A program made the position numbers and the translations under genes. Below are positions 15,644 to 27,728 of a stretch of DNA of 64,000 nucleotides, in pieces. This DNA is from Thiocapsa imhoffii (GTDB taxonomy: Bacteria; Pseudomonadota; Gammaproteobacteria; Chromatiales; Chromatiaceae): positions 178,176 to 242,175 of the forward strand of contig NZ_NRSD01000005.1 of NCBI RefSeq assembly GCF_016583985.1. Direction: 5' to 3'. Under the pieces are notes generated by a model, which ran no database searches, had not been told where the DNA came from, and was given only the letters and a program-made list of their open reading frames with translations. Numbering within the stretch: position 1 is the stretch's first letter; each line of letters opens with the position of its first letter.

Positions 15644-16892
15644 GATTCGCAACTACACCCTGAATTTCGGACCGCAACACCCGTCGGCGCATGGCGTGCT
15701 CCGCTTGGTGCTGGAGATGTCCGGCGAAGTCATCGAGCGCGCTGACCCCCATGTCGGTTTGCTGCATCGTGGTACCGAGAAGCTCGCCGAGTCCAAGCCA
15801 TACAACCAGAGTATCGGCTACATGGACCGGTTGGACTATGTGTCCATGATGTGTAACGAGCATGGGTACGTTCGGGCGATCGAGAAATTGCTCGGAGTCG
15901 AGGCACCGGAGCGGGCCCAGTACATCCGAACCATGTTCGACGAGATCACGCGGATCCTGAACCACCTGATGTGGCTTGCCGCGCACGGCCTCGACATCGG
16001 GGCGATGAGCATCTTCCTCTACTGCTTTCGCGAGCGCGAGGACCTACTCGACTGCTATGAGGCGGTTTCGGGCGCGCGCATGCACGCGACCTACTACCGA
16101 CCGGGCGGGGTCCATCGTGATCTGCCGGAGCAGATGCCGCGGTATCGTGGCAGTTCGAAGTGGCACAGCGAAAAGACGATTGCCAAGCGCAATGCCGCGC
16201 GCCAGGGTTCGCTGCTCGACTTCATCGAAGATTTCACGGACCGCTTCCCCGGCCATGTTGACGAGTACGAGACCCTCCTGACCGATAACCGCATCTGGAA
16301 ACAGCGCACCGTTGGGATCGGTGTCGTCTCACCCGAACGCGCCTTGCAACTCGGCTTTACGGGCCCGATGCTGCGTGGTTCAGGGGTCGAGTGGGATCTG
16401 CGCAAGAAACAGCCCTACGCCGCCTATGACAAGGTCGAGTTCGACATCCCAGTGGGCGTGAACGGGGATTGTTACGACCGCTATCTGGTGCGGATGGAGG
16501 AGATGCGGCAGTCCAATCACATCATCAGGCAGTGTGTGGCCTGGCTGCGCGCTCATCCTGGCCCGGTGGCGATCGACGACCATAAGATCGTACCGCCACT
16601 GCGCGCCGATATGAAGGATGACATGGAAGCCCTGATCCATCACTTCAAACTCTTCACCGAAGGCTACTGTCCACCGCCCGGCGAGGTCTACGCCTGCGTG
16701 GAGGCGCCGAAGGGTGAGTTTGGGTGCTACATCGTTTCCGACGGGGCCAACAAACCCTATCGCTTGAAAGTCCGTGCTCCAGGGTTCCCGCATCTCGCCG
16801 CGCTCGATGAAATGTCGCAAGGCCACATGCTTGCGGATGTCGTGGCGATCATTGGGACACTGGACATCGTGTTCGGGGAGATCGATCGCTGA
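15636..16892 (+). CDS. nuoD: NADH-quinone oxidoreductase subunit D
   Basis: 418 residues. It is the 49-kDa quinone-site subunit related to [NiFe] hydrogenase large subunits, with [16 protein letters not shown] at the N-terminus (quinone-site His), [13 protein letters not shown], and the C-terminal [28 protein letters not shown]. The start overlaps nuoC, and the stop overlaps the nuoE ATG (TGATG). Confidence 0.97.
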   Translation: MPEIRNYTLNFGPQHPSAHGVLRLVLEMSGEVIERADPHVGLLHRGTEKLAESKPYNQSIGYMDRLDYVSMMCNEHGYVRAIEKLLGVEAPERAQYIRTMFDEITRILNHLMWLAAHGLDIGAMSIFLYCFREREDLLDCYEAVSGARMHATYYRPGGVHRDLPEQMPRYRGSSKWHSEKTIAKRNAARQGSLLDFIEDFTDRFPGHVDEYETLLTDNRIWKQRTVGIGVVSPERALQLGFTGPMLRGSGVEWDLRKKQPYAAYDKVEFDIPVGVNGDCYDRYLVRMEEMRQSNHIIRQCVAWLRAHPGPVAIDDHKIVPPLRADMKDDMEALIHHFKLFTEGYCPPPGEVYACVEAPKGEFGCYIVSDGANKPYRLKVRAPGFPHLAALDEMSQGHMLADVVAIIGTLDIVFGEIDR

Positions 16893-17419
16893 TGAGTTTC
16901 CGTACTGCGCCGCTGGCGGTGATCCACGATCGTGATAAGGCATCGCTCTTCACGCCAGAAATCCGTGCTGAGATCGAAACCTGGATCGCGAAGTATCCTA
17001 CCGAATGGAAGCAATCCGCCGTGATGCCGGCTCTGACGATCGTTCAAGAGGCCAATGGTGGGTGGCTCACGCGCGAGCTGATGGACGATGTGGCGGCCTA
17101 CCTCGATATGCCGGAAGTCTCGGTCTATGAGGTGGCCACCTTCTACGGCATGTACGACCTTGAGCCACAGGGCCGTCATAAGGTCTGCGTCTGCAATAGC
17201 ATCTCCTGCATGCTGCTCGGATCGGAGGAGCTGATTGAGCACGTCGAGCAGAAATACGGCGTGCGTGTTGGCGAAACCACCCCGGATGGTCGTCTGACCC
17301 TCAAGGAGGTCGAATGTCTCGGCGCCTGTCGTCATGCCCCGGCGGTGCTAGTTGACCAGACCTATCATGAGAACCTGTCGCCGCAGGCGCTCGATCGGTT
17401 GATCGACGAACTGGAGTAG
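16892..17419 (+). CDS. nuoE: NADH-quinone oxidoreductase subunit E
   Basis: 175 residues, thioredoxin-like 24-kDa subunit. It ligates the N1a [2Fe-2S] cluster through CVCNSISC and [10 protein letters not shown] (about residues 98-105 and 138-147). It is part of the NADH-dehydrogenase module with NuoF and NuoG. nuoF follows after 4 bases. Confidence 0.96.
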   Translation: MSFRTAPLAVIHDRDKASLFTPEIRAEIETWIAKYPTEWKQSAVMPALTIVQEANGGWLTRELMDDVAAYLDMPEVSVYEVATFYGMYDLEPQGRHKVCVCNSISCMLLGSEELIEHVEQKYGVRVGETTPDGRLTLKEVECLGACRHAPAVLVDQTYHENLSPQALDRLIDELE

Positions 17420-17423
17420 GCCA

Positions 17424-18707
17424 ATGGTCCAGAATCAGAACAGTGTGTGTTTCAGAACCATGCACCTCGACGCGTCGAGTCGGTATACCCTTGAGGCATA
17501 CCGCGGGCTTGGCGGTTATGTCCAGTGGGAAAAGATCCTGCGCGAGCGCCCAGATCCCACAGTTTTGATCGAGGAGGTCAAACGCTCGGCACTGCGCGGG
17601 CGGGGCGGGGCGGGATTCCCAACCGGCTTGAAATGGAGCTTCATGCCGCGCAACGCGCCGGGCCAAAAATACATCGTCTGCAACTCCGACGAAGGCGAGC
17701 CTGGGACCTGCAAGGACCGCGACATCCTGCGCTATAACCCGCATCAGTTGATCGAGGGGATGGCCATCGCGGGCTACTGCATTGGCGCCACCGTCGGCTA
17801 CAACTACATCCGGGGTGAATTCTACGAGCCGATCGCGCGGTGCGAAGAGGCACTCGCGGAGGCCTACGCGGCCGGTTTGTTGGGCAAGGATATTCAAGGC
17901 TCGGGGATCGATTTCGACCTCCATATTCACCTGGGCGCGGGTGCCTACATTTGTGGCGAGGAGACCGCCTTGCTGGAGTCGATCGAGGGCAAGAAAGGAC
18001 AGCCGCGCTTCAAGCCTCCTTTTCCTGCACAGTTCGGTCTCTATGGTCGTCCGACGACCATCAACAACACCGAATCGTTGGCATCGATCCCGGTGATCCT
18101 CGAGAAGGGTGGACAATGGTTTCTCGAGCAGGGTCTGCCGAACAATGGTGGCCCGAAGCTCTTTTCGGTCACGGGCCATGTCGCGCGCCCCGACAACTTC
18201 GAGGTTCCGCTGGGGACACCCTTTCGCGAGTTACTCGAGATGGCTGGTGGCATGCGGGATGGGCGGTCCCTCAAGGCCGTGATTCCGGGCGGCTCATCGG
18301 TCCCCGTGGTTCCAGGTGAGGTCATGATGGACGTCAACATGGACTATGACTCGATCGCGAAGGTCGGTTCCATGTTGGGCTCGGGGGCGGTGATCGTGAT
18401 TGCCGAGGGGACCTGCATGGTGAAGGTCTTGCACAACCTCGCACATTTCTACATGCACGAGTCCTGCGGTCAGTGCACGCCGTGTCGCGAGGGCACGGGG
18501 TGGCTGGAGCGGGTGCTCAAGCGCATTTTGAACGGGCAGGGTCGCCGGTCTGACTTGGATCTACTCGATAGCGTCGCCGGGCGCATCGGCGGGCGGACCA
18601 TTTGCGCCTTGGGGGATGCCGCCGCGATGCCGGTTCAGAGTTTCCTGAAACACTATCGCCACGAGTTCGAGTATCTGATCGACAACGGGCATAGCATGGC
18701 GGCGTAA
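17424..18707 (+). CDS. nuoF: NADH-quinone oxidoreductase subunit F
   Basis: 427 residues. It oxidises NADH with FMN. The NADH/FMN region shows [13 protein letters not shown] (about 57-69) and [15 protein letters not shown]. The N3 [4Fe-4S] cluster is bound by [12 protein letters not shown] (about 345-356) and a later Cys. A 166-base gap separates it from nuoG, the longest coding gap in the first half of the operon, with no recognisable gene. Confidence 0.97.
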   Translation: MVQNQNSVCFRTMHLDASSRYTLEAYRGLGGYVQWEKILRERPDPTVLIEEVKRSALRGRGGAGFPTGLKWSFMPRNAPGQKYIVCNSDEGEPGTCKDRDILRYNPHQLIEGMAIAGYCIGATVGYNYIRGEFYEPIARCEEALAEAYAAGLLGKDIQGSGIDFDLHIHLGAGAYICGEETALLESIEGKKGQPRFKPPFPAQFGLYGRPTTINNTESLASIPVILEKGGQWFLEQGLPNNGGPKLFSVTGHVARPDNFEVPLGTPFRELLEMAGGMRDGRSLKAVIPGGSSVPVVPGEVMMDVNMDYDSIAKVGSMLGSGAVIVIAEGTCMVKVLHNLAHFYMHESCGQCTPCREGTGWLERVLKRILNGQGRRSDLDLLDSVAGRIGGRTICALGDAAAMPVQSFLKHYRHEFEYLIDNGHSMAA

Positions 18708-18873
18708 ATGATGCGCTGCGTCCAATCCGCGGCTGGGATCATGACCAGGCAATCGGTCCAGGTACCAGCGTCGCAACGAATTGAACGGCCCTGTTCGCGA
18801 TGACGAACACGTCCGGAGTCGCACGCTCGCGCAGCGTCGACTTCGGCGCCGGGGCGCCGATCGAGAGACCTGA

Positions 18874-21300
18874 ATGACGGACAAGATCACCATCGAGATC
18901 GACGGGCGTGTCTGTGATGCGGTTGCGGGTGAGATGATCATCGCGGTCGCTGACCGTGAGGGGATTCATATCCCCCGCTTCTGCTATCACAAAAAGCTGT
19001 CGATCGCCGCCAATTGCCGCATGTGTCTGGTCGAGGCGGAACAAGGGGGGCGTCCGTTCCCGAAGCCCGTGCCGGCCTGTGCGACTCCCGTTGGAGAGGG
19101 GATGCGGGTCTTGACGCGCTCGCCGAAGGCGATTGATGCGCAGCAGGGCACGATGGAATTCCTCCTGATCAATCACCCACTCGACTGCCCGATCTGCGAT
19201 CAAGGCGGGGAGTGTGAACTGCAAGATGTCGCCATGGGGTACGGTGGTGATGTCTCGCGTTTCACCGAGCGCAAACGGGTGGTCAAGGACGAAGACCTCG
19301 GTCCACTGATCGCGACCGAGATGACGCGCTGTATTCACTGCACCCGCTGCGTGCGCTTTGGTGCCGAGATTGCCGGGGTCCGTGAACTCGGTGCGACGGG
19401 ACGCGGTGAGGACATGCGCATCGGCACCTTCATCACGCACACCGTGAGCCACGAACTCTCGGGCAATATCATCGACCTCTGTCCGGTTGGCGCACTCACC
19501 TCGAAGCCTTACCGGTTTAAGGCGCGCGCATGGGAACTCACTGCCGTCGACAGCATCGCTCCCCATGATGCGGTCGGCGCCAACGTACGGCTGCATGTGC
19601 GGAGCGGGGAAGTGATGCGGGTCCATCCGCGCGATAACGAGGCGGTGAACGAGACCTGGATCTCGGATCGCGATCGCTTCAGTTATGCCGGGTTGCAAGC
19701 TGCCGATCGTCTCACCACACCGCTGATGAAGCGCGATGGCGTCTGGCAGGAGGTGCCCTGGCAAGAGGCCTTGACCAGCGTCGCGGAACGACTGAAGGGT
19801 GCCGATCCAGCACGCACTGGTTGGCTGCTGGCCCCGCAAGCAACGCTTGAAGAGTGTTATCTCGCGCAACGGCTCGCACGTGGCCTCGGGTGCGCCAATA
19901 TCGACCACCGTCTGCGCCAAGCGGATTTCAGTGGTGACGCGAGCGACCCCCTTCTACCCTGGCTGGGTCGACCGATTGCGGCACTCGAGACGACCCCGGC
20001 GATTCTCCTGATCGGCACCGACATTCGACAAGAACAACCGCTGCTGGCGCATCGCATCCGCAAGGCCGCGCTCACGGGTTCGCTGGTCGCCTGTGTGAAT
20101 CCGTTCAGTTTGACCCTGACCCATCCTGCCGAGCAGTTGGTGGGAACGCCCGCCGAAATGCTCGACCATTTGGCTGGCATCGCCCGGGCCCTGAATGCAA
20201 AGCCCACGGGTGTCCTGAAAACGCTGGTGGCGGCGTCTGACCCGACCCCTGAGCAAGAGGCCATTGCAACGCGCCTGAAGGACGCGAAGACCGACGCGGG
20301 CGAGGAGGACGTCTCAGGGGCGGTCCTGCTCGGTGCGCTGGCCGCCGCGCATCCTGACTATCGGTTGATCAAGGCCCTTGCGTGGCTGATCGCCGACACC
20401 GCGGGCGCCCCGTTGGGCTATTTGCCCGCCGCGGCCAACAGTGTCGGTGCGCATCTTGCCGGCGCGGTCCCTTACGGACGGCCTGGTGGCGAAGCCGTCG
20501 ATGAGCCAGGACTGAGTGTTGGCGCCATGCTTGAGGCCTCACTCGAGACCTTGGTGTTATGGGGGATCGAGCCCGACCGCGATCTGAATGACCCACGTCG
20601 GGCGATGAGGATGTGTGATGCGGCTTCCTTCGTGGTCGCCTGCAGCGCGTTTCGGGCGCCGTCGCTCGAGGCAGTCGCGGATGTGATGCTGCCGATTGCG
20701 TCATTCGCCGAGACGTCGGGCACCTTCGTGAACGCCTCCGGCCTCTGGCAGTCCTTTCAAGGCGCGATCGCACCGCCCGGCGAGGCCCGGCCGGGTTGGA
20801 AGGTATTGCGCGTCCTCGGCAATCTCCTCGATCAGCCTGGGTTCGATTATCGTGACGCCCGTCAGGTTCGTGACGAGTTAGCGGCCTGCTGTCAAGAGCC
20901 CCCCTTTGATAATCATCCGCGCCGTGCCGCTGGCGGGAGCAAGGCGAAGCGCGCGGCCGCGCCGAAACTGATGCGCGTGGGACCGGTGCCGATTTATGCC
21001 ACTGATCCCTTGGTGCGTCGTGCCCCGGCGCTGCAATCCACGCCGATCCCGGGGGCGGCCTTCGGGGTTTATCTGCATCCGGCACAGGCCCAGGCGCTTG
21101 GTGTCGAGGCCACTCAATCGGTTCTAGTCAGTCAGGACGGCGATGAGGCGGTCGCGGCGACGGTCGTGCTTGACGATGCCGTCCCCATGGGATGCGCCCG
21201 CATCCCCGCGGGGGTGAGCGGCAGCGAGCGATTGGGCGCGCAGATGGGGCCAGTGGAGATCCGCGCCACGGGTGACCTACAGCCTGGCGAGACGGGATGA
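18874..21300 (+). CDS. nuoG: NADH-quinone oxidoreductase subunit G
   Basis: 808 residues. The N-terminal ferredoxin-like part has [15 protein letters not shown], the His/Cys segment around [18 protein letters not shown], and [10 protein letters not shown], giving ligands for N1b, N5 and N4. The rest is a molybdopterin-oxidoreductase-like domain that lacks the cofactor in this family. A ribosome-binding GAGAG lies just upstream. The stop is 4 bases from the nuoH start. Confidence 0.96.
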   Translation: MTDKITIEIDGRVCDAVAGEMIIAVADREGIHIPRFCYHKKLSIAANCRMCLVEAEQGGRPFPKPVPACATPVGEGMRVLTRSPKAIDAQQGTMEFLLINHPLDCPICDQGGECELQDVAMGYGGDVSRFTERKRVVKDEDLGPLIATEMTRCIHCTRCVRFGAEIAGVRELGATGRGEDMRIGTFITHTVSHELSGNIIDLCPVGALTSKPYRFKARAWELTAVDSIAPHDAVGANVRLHVRSGEVMRVHPRDNEAVNETWISDRDRFSYAGLQAADRLTTPLMKRDGVWQEVPWQEALTSVAERLKGADPARTGWLLAPQATLEECYLAQRLARGLGCANIDHRLRQADFSGDASDPLLPWLGRPIAALETTPAILLIGTDIRQEQPLLAHRIRKAALTGSLVACVNPFSLTLTHPAEQLVGTPAEMLDHLAGIARALNAKPTGVLKTLVAASDPTPEQEAIATRLKDAKTDAGEEDVSGAVLLGALAAAHPDYRLIKALAWLIADTAGAPLGYLPAAANSVGAHLAGAVPYGRPGGEAVDEPGLSVGAMLEASLETLVLWGIEPDRDLNDPRRAMRMCDAASFVVACSAFRAPSLEAVADVMLPIASFAETSGTFVNASGLWQSFQGAIAPPGEARPGWKVLRVLGNLLDQPGFDYRDARQVRDELAACCQEPPFDNHPRRAAGGSKAKRAAAPKLMRVGPVPIYATDPLVRRAPALQSTPIPGAAFGVYLHPAQAQALGVEATQSVLVSQDGDEAVAATVVLDDAVPMGCARIPAGVSGSERLGAQMGPVEIRATGDLQPGETG

Positions 21301-21304
21301 GGAC

Positions 21305-22342
21305 ATGATGATCGAACTATGGAATGCACTTCCGGTCGTGATCCAGATCCTGTTGAAGATCTTGGCGATCCTGCTACCCCTTCTGGCGATGGTGGCCTAT
21401 TACACCCTGGCTGAGCGGAAGGTGATCGGCTACATCCAGGTCCGGATCGGTCCGAACCGGGTCGGTTGGCGCGGTTCGCTGCAGCCGATCGCCGACGCGG
21501 TCAAGTTGATGATGAAGGAAATCGTCATTCCGACGAAGGCCGACAAGGGCCTCTTCCTGATGGCGCCGATGATTACGATCGCACCGGCCATGGCGGCCTG
21601 GGCGGTGTTTCCCTTCGATGAAGGACTGGTCCTCGCGGACATCAATGCCGGGTTGCTCTATCTCTTGGCGCTGACCTCCCTGGGTGTCTACGGGATCATC
21701 ATCGCGGGTTGGGCCTCGAACTCAAAATACGCGCTGCTTGGGGCGATGCGTTCCGCCGCCCAGATTGTTGCCTATGAGATCGCCATGGGCTTCGCGCTGG
21801 TGGGCGTGTTGGTTGCCGCGGGCAGCCTGAATCTTGGTGCGATCGTTGCGGCCCAAGAGGGGCATCTCCTCACCTGGTTTTGGCTGCCGCTGCTGCCCCT
21901 GTTTGGCGTCTATCTCATTGCGGGCATTGCGGAGACCAATCGGGCGCCCTTCGACGTGGCGGAGGGCGAGTCGGAGATCGTTGCCGGTTTCCATGTCGAG
22001 TACTCGGGGATGGCCTTTGCCGTCTTCTTCCTCGCCGAGTACGCGAACATGATCCTGATTTCTGCGCTCTCGGCGCTCTTATTCATGGGAGGTTGGCTCT
22101 CGCCCCTGCCGGCCAGTTGGATTGGCGATCACCGGCTCTTGAGCGACGGCTTCCATTGGCTGCTACTTAAGACCTTCTTCTTCATGTTCGTCTTTTTGTG
22201 GTTGCGGGCGACCTTTCCACGTTATCGCTACGATCAGATCATGCGATTGGGTTGGAAGGTCTTTATCCCGATCACGATCGTTTGGATTCTGGTGGTGGCA
22301 CTCGCGGTGCTGTATGAGTTGCCACCCTGGTGGTCCGTTTGA
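21305..22342 (+). CDS. nuoH: NADH-quinone oxidoreductase subunit H
   Basis: 345 residues from ATG 21305. An earlier in-frame ATG lies inside nuoG and is unlikely. About eight membrane helices. The ND1 signatures are [19 protein letters not shown] (about 35-53) and [27 protein letters not shown]. It forms the quinone-entry channel at the arm junction. Confidence 0.97.
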   Translation: MMIELWNALPVVIQILLKILAILLPLLAMVAYYTLAERKVIGYIQVRIGPNRVGWRGSLQPIADAVKLMMKEIVIPTKADKGLFLMAPMITIAPAMAAWAVFPFDEGLVLADINAGLLYLLALTSLGVYGIIIAGWASNSKYALLGAMRSAAQIVAYEIAMGFALVGVLVAAGSLNLGAIVAAQEGHLLTWFWLPLLPLFGVYLIAGIAETNRAPFDVAEGESEIVAGFHVEYSGMAFAVFFLAEYANMILISALSALLFMGGWLSPLPASWIGDHRLLSDGFHWLLLKTFFFMFVFLWLRATFPRYRYDQIMRLGWKVFIPITIVWILVVALAVLYELPPWWSV

Positions 22343-22356
22343 GCCGGAGTCGACCC

Positions 22357-22848
22357 ATGCTGAACGCTGCACGCGACTATCTCCGAAGCCTGTTGTTGGT
22401 CGAACTCTTCAAAGGGTTGGGTCTGACCGGTGCATACATGTTCAAGCGCAAATTCACCGTTCAGTACCCGGAAGAAAAGATCCCGATCTCCCCGCGCTTT
22501 CGCGGACTCCATGCCTTGCGTCGCTACCCGAATGGTGAGGAGCGCTGCATCGCCTGTAAGCTGTGCGAGGCGGTCTGTCCGGCCCTGGCGATTACGATCG
22601 AAGCCGAGCCGCGTGAGGATGGGTCGCGGCGGACCACACGTTATGACATTGACCTCTTCAAATGCATCTACTGCGGATTCTGCGAGGAATCCTGTCCGGT
22701 CGATTCGATCGTCGAAACCGGGATCTATGAATACCACTTCGAGAACCGTGGCGAAAACATCATGACCAAGGACAAGCTGCTCGCGATCGGAGATCAATAC
22801 GAGGCCGACATTGCGGCCGCACGGGCTGCTGATGCACCCTACCGATGA
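22357..22848 (+). CDS. nuoI: NADH-quinone oxidoreductase subunit I
   Basis: 163 residues from ATG 22357. Two [4Fe-4S] motifs [12 protein letters not shown] and [12 protein letters not shown] bind clusters N6a and N6b on the route to N2. An N-terminal amphipathic/hydrophobic stretch anchors it to the membrane arm. A gap of 193 bases to nuoJ follows. Confidence 0.97.
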   Translation: MLNAARDYLRSLLLVELFKGLGLTGAYMFKRKFTVQYPEEKIPISPRFRGLHALRRYPNGEERCIACKLCEAVCPALAITIEAEPREDGSRRTTRYDIDLFKCIYCGFCEESCPVDSIVETGIYEYHFENRGENIMTKDKLLAIGDQYEADIAAARAADAPYR

Positions 22849-23038
22849 GGGGCCGCGCGTCCCATTCGCCGGGTGTCCCGCGGCGGTTGAGCGGCGCAAG
22901 CGGGGTACGCGTCCACTCTGGAACGCGCTCGTCGGTTGGAGCTGGACTCACGCCCTGGTGGCGCGGGTCGATTCGGTGTCGCGGGTGATCGACTTGTTAC
23001 GAATCGTGCCGTTGTGGCGAAACCAGGCATCTGGATGA
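22832..23038 (+). CDS. Possible small ORF between nuoI and nuoJ
   Basis: 68 codons from ATG 22832, overlapping the end of nuoI out of frame and stopping 3 bases before the nuoJ ATG. The product is basic with a hydrophobic stretch near the C-terminus ([24 protein letters not shown]). The tight spacing to nuoJ would allow coupling, but there is no clear ribosome-binding site or homology. The 193-base gap may equally be untranslated spacer. Confidence 0.25.
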   Translation: MHPTDEGPRVPFAGCPAAVERRKRGTRPLWNALVGWSWTHALVARVDSVSRVIDLLRIVPLWRNQASG

Positions 23039-23041
23039 ATC

Positions 23042-23698
23042 ATGGGCTTTGAAAAATTCCTCTTCTACGTGTTTGCTGCCATAACCCTATATTCATCAGG
23101 GATGGTCATCACCCGTCGAAATCCGGTCCATGCCGTGCTGTATCTGGTGCTTGCGTTCATCAGCAGCGCGGCCTTGTGGATCCTGCTCGAAGCCGAGTTC
23201 CTCGGTATCGTGCTGGTCCTGGTCTATGTTGGGGCCGTGATGGTGTTGTTCTTGTTCGTCGTGATGATGCTCGATATCGAGATCGATGCCCTGCGTGCGG
23301 GCTTCATTCGGTATCTTCCGCTCGGTGCCGTGATCGCGGTGGTGCTTGCGCTCGAGATCTTTTTGGTTGTCGGACCTGGCCACTTTGGATTACAGCACTT
23401 CCCAAAACCGCCGCCGGTTGGGTCGGAATTCAGTAATACCGAAGCGCTCGGTCTGTTGCTCTATACCGTGTATGTCTATCCGTTCGAAATCGCCGCGGTC
23501 ATCCTGCTCGTAGCCATCATCGCCGCGATCCGGTTGACCTTGCGGCATCGGCCCGTTTCGAAATATCTCGACCCCGCCGCGCAGGTGCGTGTGAAAAAGG
23601 GTCCCGATCGAATTCGCATCGTGCAGATGCCCACGGAGGGCGTCGCTGGCCCGACGGCGAGCGCGGGTGCCGGTGCCAAACAGGAATCGACCGAATGA
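23042..23698 (+). CDS. nuoJ: NADH-quinone oxidoreductase subunit J
   Basis: 218 residues, about five membrane helices with the ND6-type segment [29 protein letters not shown] (about 50-78). Membrane-arm subunit next to NuoH. The C-terminal ~45 residues are a polar extension. The stop overlaps the nuoK ATG (ATGA). Confidence 0.96.
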   Translation: MGFEKFLFYVFAAITLYSSGMVITRRNPVHAVLYLVLAFISSAALWILLEAEFLGIVLVLVYVGAVMVLFLFVVMMLDIEIDALRAGFIRYLPLGAVIAVVLALEIFLVVGPGHFGLQHFPKPPPVGSEFSNTEALGLLLYTVYVYPFEIAAVILLVAIIAAIRLTLRHRPVSKYLDPAAQVRVKKGPDRIRIVQMPTEGVAGPTASAGAGAKQESTE

Positions 23699-24000
23699 TC
23701 GCGCTCTCTGACTACCTGATCCTGGCTGCGATGATCTTTATCCTCGCGGTCGCGGGCATCTTTCTGAATCGTAAGAACCTGATCCTCATTCTGATGTGCA
23801 TCGAGTTGATGCTGCTCGCCGTGAACATGAACTTCGTCGCCTTCTCCCACTTCTTGGGCGATATGACGGGGCAGGTCTTCGTCTTCTTCATCCTGACCGT
23901 GGCGGCGGCGGAGGCTGCGATTGGTCTCGCGATCCTCGTCGTGCTCTTCCGCAATCGTCGCACCATCAAGGTCGAGGATCTCAATAGCCTGAAAGGATAG
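23695..24000 (+). CDS. nuoK: NADH-quinone oxidoreductase subunit K
   Basis: 101 residues, three helices, with proton-path glutamates in [17 protein letters not shown] and [15 protein letters not shown]4L homologue of the membrane arm. An 80-base spacer precedes nuoL. Confidence 0.97.
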   Translation: MIALSDYLILAAMIFILAVAGIFLNRKNLILILMCIELMLLAVNMNFVAFSHFLGDMTGQVFVFFILTVAAAEAAIGLAILVVLFRNRRTIKVEDLNSLKG

Positions 24001-24080
24001 CGGGTGGGGCGAGTGTCGATGACCGATCGATACGGCCCGCTCCGTCCCGATCAAATTAGAGCGAAAGGGCGAATCTAATC

Positions 24081-26087
24081 GTGGAAAAAGTCTACCTGAC
24101 CATCGTGCTCGCGCCTCTAATCGGCGCCATTATCGCCGGTTTTTTTGGCGGCAGGATCGGCCGGCAGGGTGCGCATTGGGTCACCATCGCCGGTGTGGGG
24201 CTCTCCACCGCACTGTCGTTCATGGTCCTGGCGCGCTTTATCTGGGACGACGAGCCGGTCTTCAATCAAGCCGTCTACACCTGGCTGATCTCGGACGGGA
24301 TTCGGTTCGAAATCGGTTTCCTGGTCGATCGGCTCACGGCGGTCATGATCGCGACCGTGACCTTCGTCTCTCTCATGGTCCATATCTACACCATCGGCTA
24401 CATGGCCGATGACGAGGAGAACTGGCCGAAGGATTCGCGCTGCGGTACGAACAGTTATCAGCGCTTCTTCAGCTACATCTCGCTCTTCACCTTCTCCATG
24501 TTGATGTTGGTGATGGCCAATAACTTCATGCAGCTCTTCTTTGGCTGGGAGGCGGTTGGCTTGGTGTCCTATCTCCTGATCGGGTTCTGGTCGACCCGCG
24601 AGACGGCCATCTTTGCCAACCTGAAGGCGTTCCTCGTCAACCGCGTGGGTGATTTCGGCTTCGTCCTGGGTATCGCTGCGGTTGCCATGTATTTCAATAG
24701 CCTGGACTATGTCGAGGTCTTTGCCGCCGCGTCCGAGCATGCCGACACGCAAGTCGCCCTATTCGGCGGAGTCTCGCTGATGACGCTGATTTGCATCCTG
24801 CTCTTCATCGGTGCGATGGGGAAATCGGCACAGGTTCCGCTCCATGTGTGGCTGCCGGATTCGATGGAAGGCCCAACACCGATCTCGGCGCTGATCCATG
24901 CCGCAACCATGGTCACAGCCGGTGTCTTCATGGTCACGCGCATGTCACCGCTGTATGAACTCTCGGAGACCGCGCTGAGTTTTATCCTCATCATCGGCGC
25001 GACCACGGCGCTCTTCATGGGTCTGGTCGGCTTGGTGCAGAATGACATCAAGCGGGTCGTTGCCTACTCCACCTTATCCCAGCTGGGCTACATGGTGACC
25101 GCGCTTGGCGCCTCGGCCTATGCTGCCGGAATGTTTCATTTAATGACCCATGCCTTCTTCAAGGCACTGCTGTTCCTCGCCGCGGGCTCGGTGATCATGG
25201 CGATGCATCACCGCCAGGACATCCGCGACATGGGCGGTCTGCGCCACTACATGCCGATCACCTGGATCACGGCGCTGATTGGGTCCCTGGCCCTGATCGG
25301 TTTCCCAGCCTTCTCCGGCTTCTTCTCGAAGGACGCCATTATCGAAGCCGTGGGTCACTCGACCATCTATGGGTCGGGCTATGCCTCGTTGCTGTTGACA
25401 CTCGGCGTCTTCGTCACCGCGCTCTACAGCTTCCGCATGTATTTCCTTGTCTTCCACGGTCAGCCGCGGATGGATGCACACACGCGTGAGCATCTCCATG
25501 AAACCTCCTGGGTAGTGACCATTCCCTTGATCCTGTTGGCGATCCCCTCGGTGGTGATCGGCTGGATGGTGGTCGAACCCTTCTTAGTGTCCAACTGGTT
25601 CGCGAGCGGTGATTGGAATCCGATCGTGGTCGCGCCGGATCACGATACCCTGCTGCCGATTCGTGAGGATTGGCATGGTCAATGGGCCTTCGTGCAACAT
25701 GGTTTGACTATGCCGCCGTTCTTCCTCGCGATGAGTGGTCTTGGCCTCGCGGCCGCGCTCTGGTGGTATCTATTCGCGCGCAACCCCCGGATCGACGAGC
25801 AATTGCAGGCGATGGGTGGTCCCCTGACCAAGATCCTCGAGGCGAAATACGGATTCGATACCTTCAACCAGAAGGTCTTCGCCGGGGGGGGGCGCAAGCT
25901 CGGCACCTTTTTATGGAATACCGGGGATCGCACCCTGATCGACGGGGGGATGGTCAACGGCTCCGCGCATCGGGTGGCGTGGCTCGCGCAGTATGCGCGA
26001 CACCTGCAAACTGGTTACCTCTATCACTACGCCATTGCGATGATCGTCGGCCTGGTCGGGCTCCTGACGTTCTTCGTGGTGCTTTGA
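24081..26087 (+). CDS. nuoL: NADH-quinone oxidoreductase subunit L
   Basis: 668 residues from GTG 24081. It is an antiporter-like proton pump (ND5) with about 16 helices. Key segments are FFGWEAVGLVSYLLIGFW, SAQVPLHVWLPDSMEGPTPISALIHAATMVTAG and the discontinuous helix with KALLFLAAGS. The long lateral helix lies in the C-terminal part. nuoM begins 18 bases later. Confidence 0.97.
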   Translation: MEKVYLTIVLAPLIGAIIAGFFGGRIGRQGAHWVTIAGVGLSTALSFMVLARFIWDDEPVFNQAVYTWLISDGIRFEIGFLVDRLTAVMIATVTFVSLMVHIYTIGYMADDEENWPKDSRCGTNSYQRFFSYISLFTFSMLMLVMANNFMQLFFGWEAVGLVSYLLIGFWSTRETAIFANLKAFLVNRVGDFGFVLGIAAVAMYFNSLDYVEVFAAASEHADTQVALFGGVSLMTLICILLFIGAMGKSAQVPLHVWLPDSMEGPTPISALIHAATMVTAGVFMVTRMSPLYELSETALSFILIIGATTALFMGLVGLVQNDIKRVVAYSTLSQLGYMVTALGASAYAAGMFHLMTHAFFKALLFLAAGSVIMAMHHRQDIRDMGGLRHYMPITWITALIGSLALIGFPAFSGFFSKDAIIEAVGHSTIYGSGYASLLLTLGVFVTALYSFRMYFLVFHGQPRMDAHTREHLHETSWVVTIPLILLAIPSVVIGWMVVEPFLVSNWFASGDWNPIVVAPDHDTLLPIREDWHGQWAFVQHGLTMPPFFLAMSGLGLAAALWWYLFARNPRIDEQLQAMGGPLTKILEAKYGFDTFNQKVFAGGGRKLGTFLWNTGDRTLIDGGMVNGSAHRVAWLAQYARHLQTGYLYHYAIAMIVGLVGLLTFFVVL

Positions 26088-26105
26088 GGCGGAAGGAGAC
26101 GCAGC

Positions 26106-27686
26106 ATGTACCAATTTCCTCTCCTGACGTTGCTCATTTGGTTGCCGATCATCGGCGGGATCGTCGTGCTGGCCAGCGGTGATCGCGCGACGGACATCTC
26201 GAAGTGGACAGCGCTTGGTTTTGCGGTCTTCACCTTCCTGATCAGTCTGGGACTCTGGACCGGCTTCGATACCACCAGCGCGGAGATGCAATTCGTCGAG
26301 CGCTCGGCTTGGATTCCGACGTTCAATGTCGAGTATTTCCTGGGTGTCGACGGCATCTCCATGCCACTGATCATCCTGACGACCTTCATCACCATCTTCG
26401 TGATCATTGCCGGCTGGGAGGTCATCACCTATCGGCCCAGCCATTACATGGCCGCCTTCCTGGTCATGGAAGGCATCATGATCGGGGTCTTTTCGGCACT
26501 CGATGCGATCCTGTTCTATGTGTTCTGGGAGGCGATGCTCATTCCGATGTTCCTGATCATCGGGGTGTGGGGTGGTCCCAATCGGGTCTATGCCACGATC
26601 AAGTTCTTCCTCTACACCTTCTTCGGCTCGGTCTTCATGCTGGTGGCCCTGATCTACATGTACTTCCAGGCCGGAAGTTTCAGTATCCTGGACTTCCATA
26701 CCCTGCAGTTGGGGATGACGGCGCAGATCCTGATCTTCATCGCCTTTTTGTTGGCCTTTGCGGTCAAGGTGCCCATGTTTCCGGTGCATACCTGGCTACC
26801 GGATGCCCACGTCGAGGCGCCTACCGGCGGTTCGGTGATCCTCGCGGCCATCATGCTGAAGATCGGCGGCTATGGTTTTCTGCGCTTCTCCTTACCGATC
26901 GCTCCAGATGCCAGTGACTCGTTGGATTGGTTGATCATCACGCTCTCGCTGATCGCCATCATCTACATCGGCTTCGTCGCACTCGTCCAGCAAGACTTGA
27001 AGAAACTCATCGCCTATTCCTCGATCGCGCACATGGGCTTCGTGACCCTCGGTTTCTTCATCATCTTCACCATCCTGCGCGACCCCAGCGCGACCGGGGG
27101 CGCGGTCATGGGGATCGAGGGCGGGATGGTCCAAATGATCTCGCATGGCTTCATTTCCGGGGCACTCTTTCTGTGCGTCGGGGTGCTCTATGATCGGGTC
27201 CATTCGCGCGAAATCGCCGTCTATGGTGGCGTGATCAACACCATGCCCTGGTTCGGTGCCTTCGTCGTCTTCTTCGCGATGGCCAACGCCGGGCTGCCTG
27301 GCACTTCTGGATTCGTGGGCGAGTTCATGGTGATCCTCGCGACCTTCCGCGCCGACTTCTGGTGGGCCTTGCTGGCCGCGACCACCTTGATCCTCGCCGC
27401 GGCCTTCAGTCTTTGGATGGTCAAGCGCGTCATCTTTGGTGAGGTCAAGAACGAAAAGGTGGCGGCCTTGCAGGATTTGAATCGGCGTGAGGCCTTCAAT
27501 CTGGGTGTGCTCGCCACCGCAGTCCTGATCCTCGGCATCTGGCCCGCACCCCTGATCGATGTGATGCATGCCACGGTTGAGAACCTGGTCGCTCATGTCA
27601 GTCTATGTAAACTGCCCGCAGCGGAGGCCGCGCAATGCATCCTGGCGGTGCCCACGGCAGATCTGGGCCTGGCGGGCCAGCCCTGA
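26106..27686 (+). CDS. nuoM: NADH-quinone oxidoreductase subunit M
   Basis: 526 residues, ND4-type antiporter-like subunit, about 14 helices. Signatures include FYVFWEAMLIPMFLIIGVWGG (pump Glu), PMFPVHTWLPDAHVEAPTGGSVILA and LIAYSSIAHMGFVTLG. The hydrophilic C-terminal ~40 residues continue past the last helix. One of three proton channels of complex I. Confidence 0.97.
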   Translation: MYQFPLLTLLIWLPIIGGIVVLASGDRATDISKWTALGFAVFTFLISLGLWTGFDTTSAEMQFVERSAWIPTFNVEYFLGVDGISMPLIILTTFITIFVIIAGWEVITYRPSHYMAAFLVMEGIMIGVFSALDAILFYVFWEAMLIPMFLIIGVWGGPNRVYATIKFFLYTFFGSVFMLVALIYMYFQAGSFSILDFHTLQLGMTAQILIFIAFLLAFAVKVPMFPVHTWLPDAHVEAPTGGSVILAAIMLKIGGYGFLRFSLPIAPDASDSLDWLIITLSLIAIIYIGFVALVQQDLKKLIAYSSIAHMGFVTLGFFIIFTILRDPSATGGAVMGIEGGMVQMISHGFISGALFLCVGVLYDRVHSREIAVYGGVINTMPWFGAFVVFFAMANAGLPGTSGFVGEFMVILATFRADFWWALLAATTLILAAAFSLWMVKRVIFGEVKNEKVAALQDLNRREAFNLGVLATAVLILGIWPAPLIDVMHATVENLVAHVSLCKLPAAEAAQCILAVPTADLGLAGQP

Positions 27687-27728
27687 GACGGCGCCGCGGC
27701 GTGGGTCTTAATCAATTGGAACTGTGAC

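Noticed and set aside
18739..19920. Long minus-strand frame opposite nuoG
   Set aside because: Antisense to conserved [Fe-S] motifs of nuoG; no ribosome-binding site or domain.
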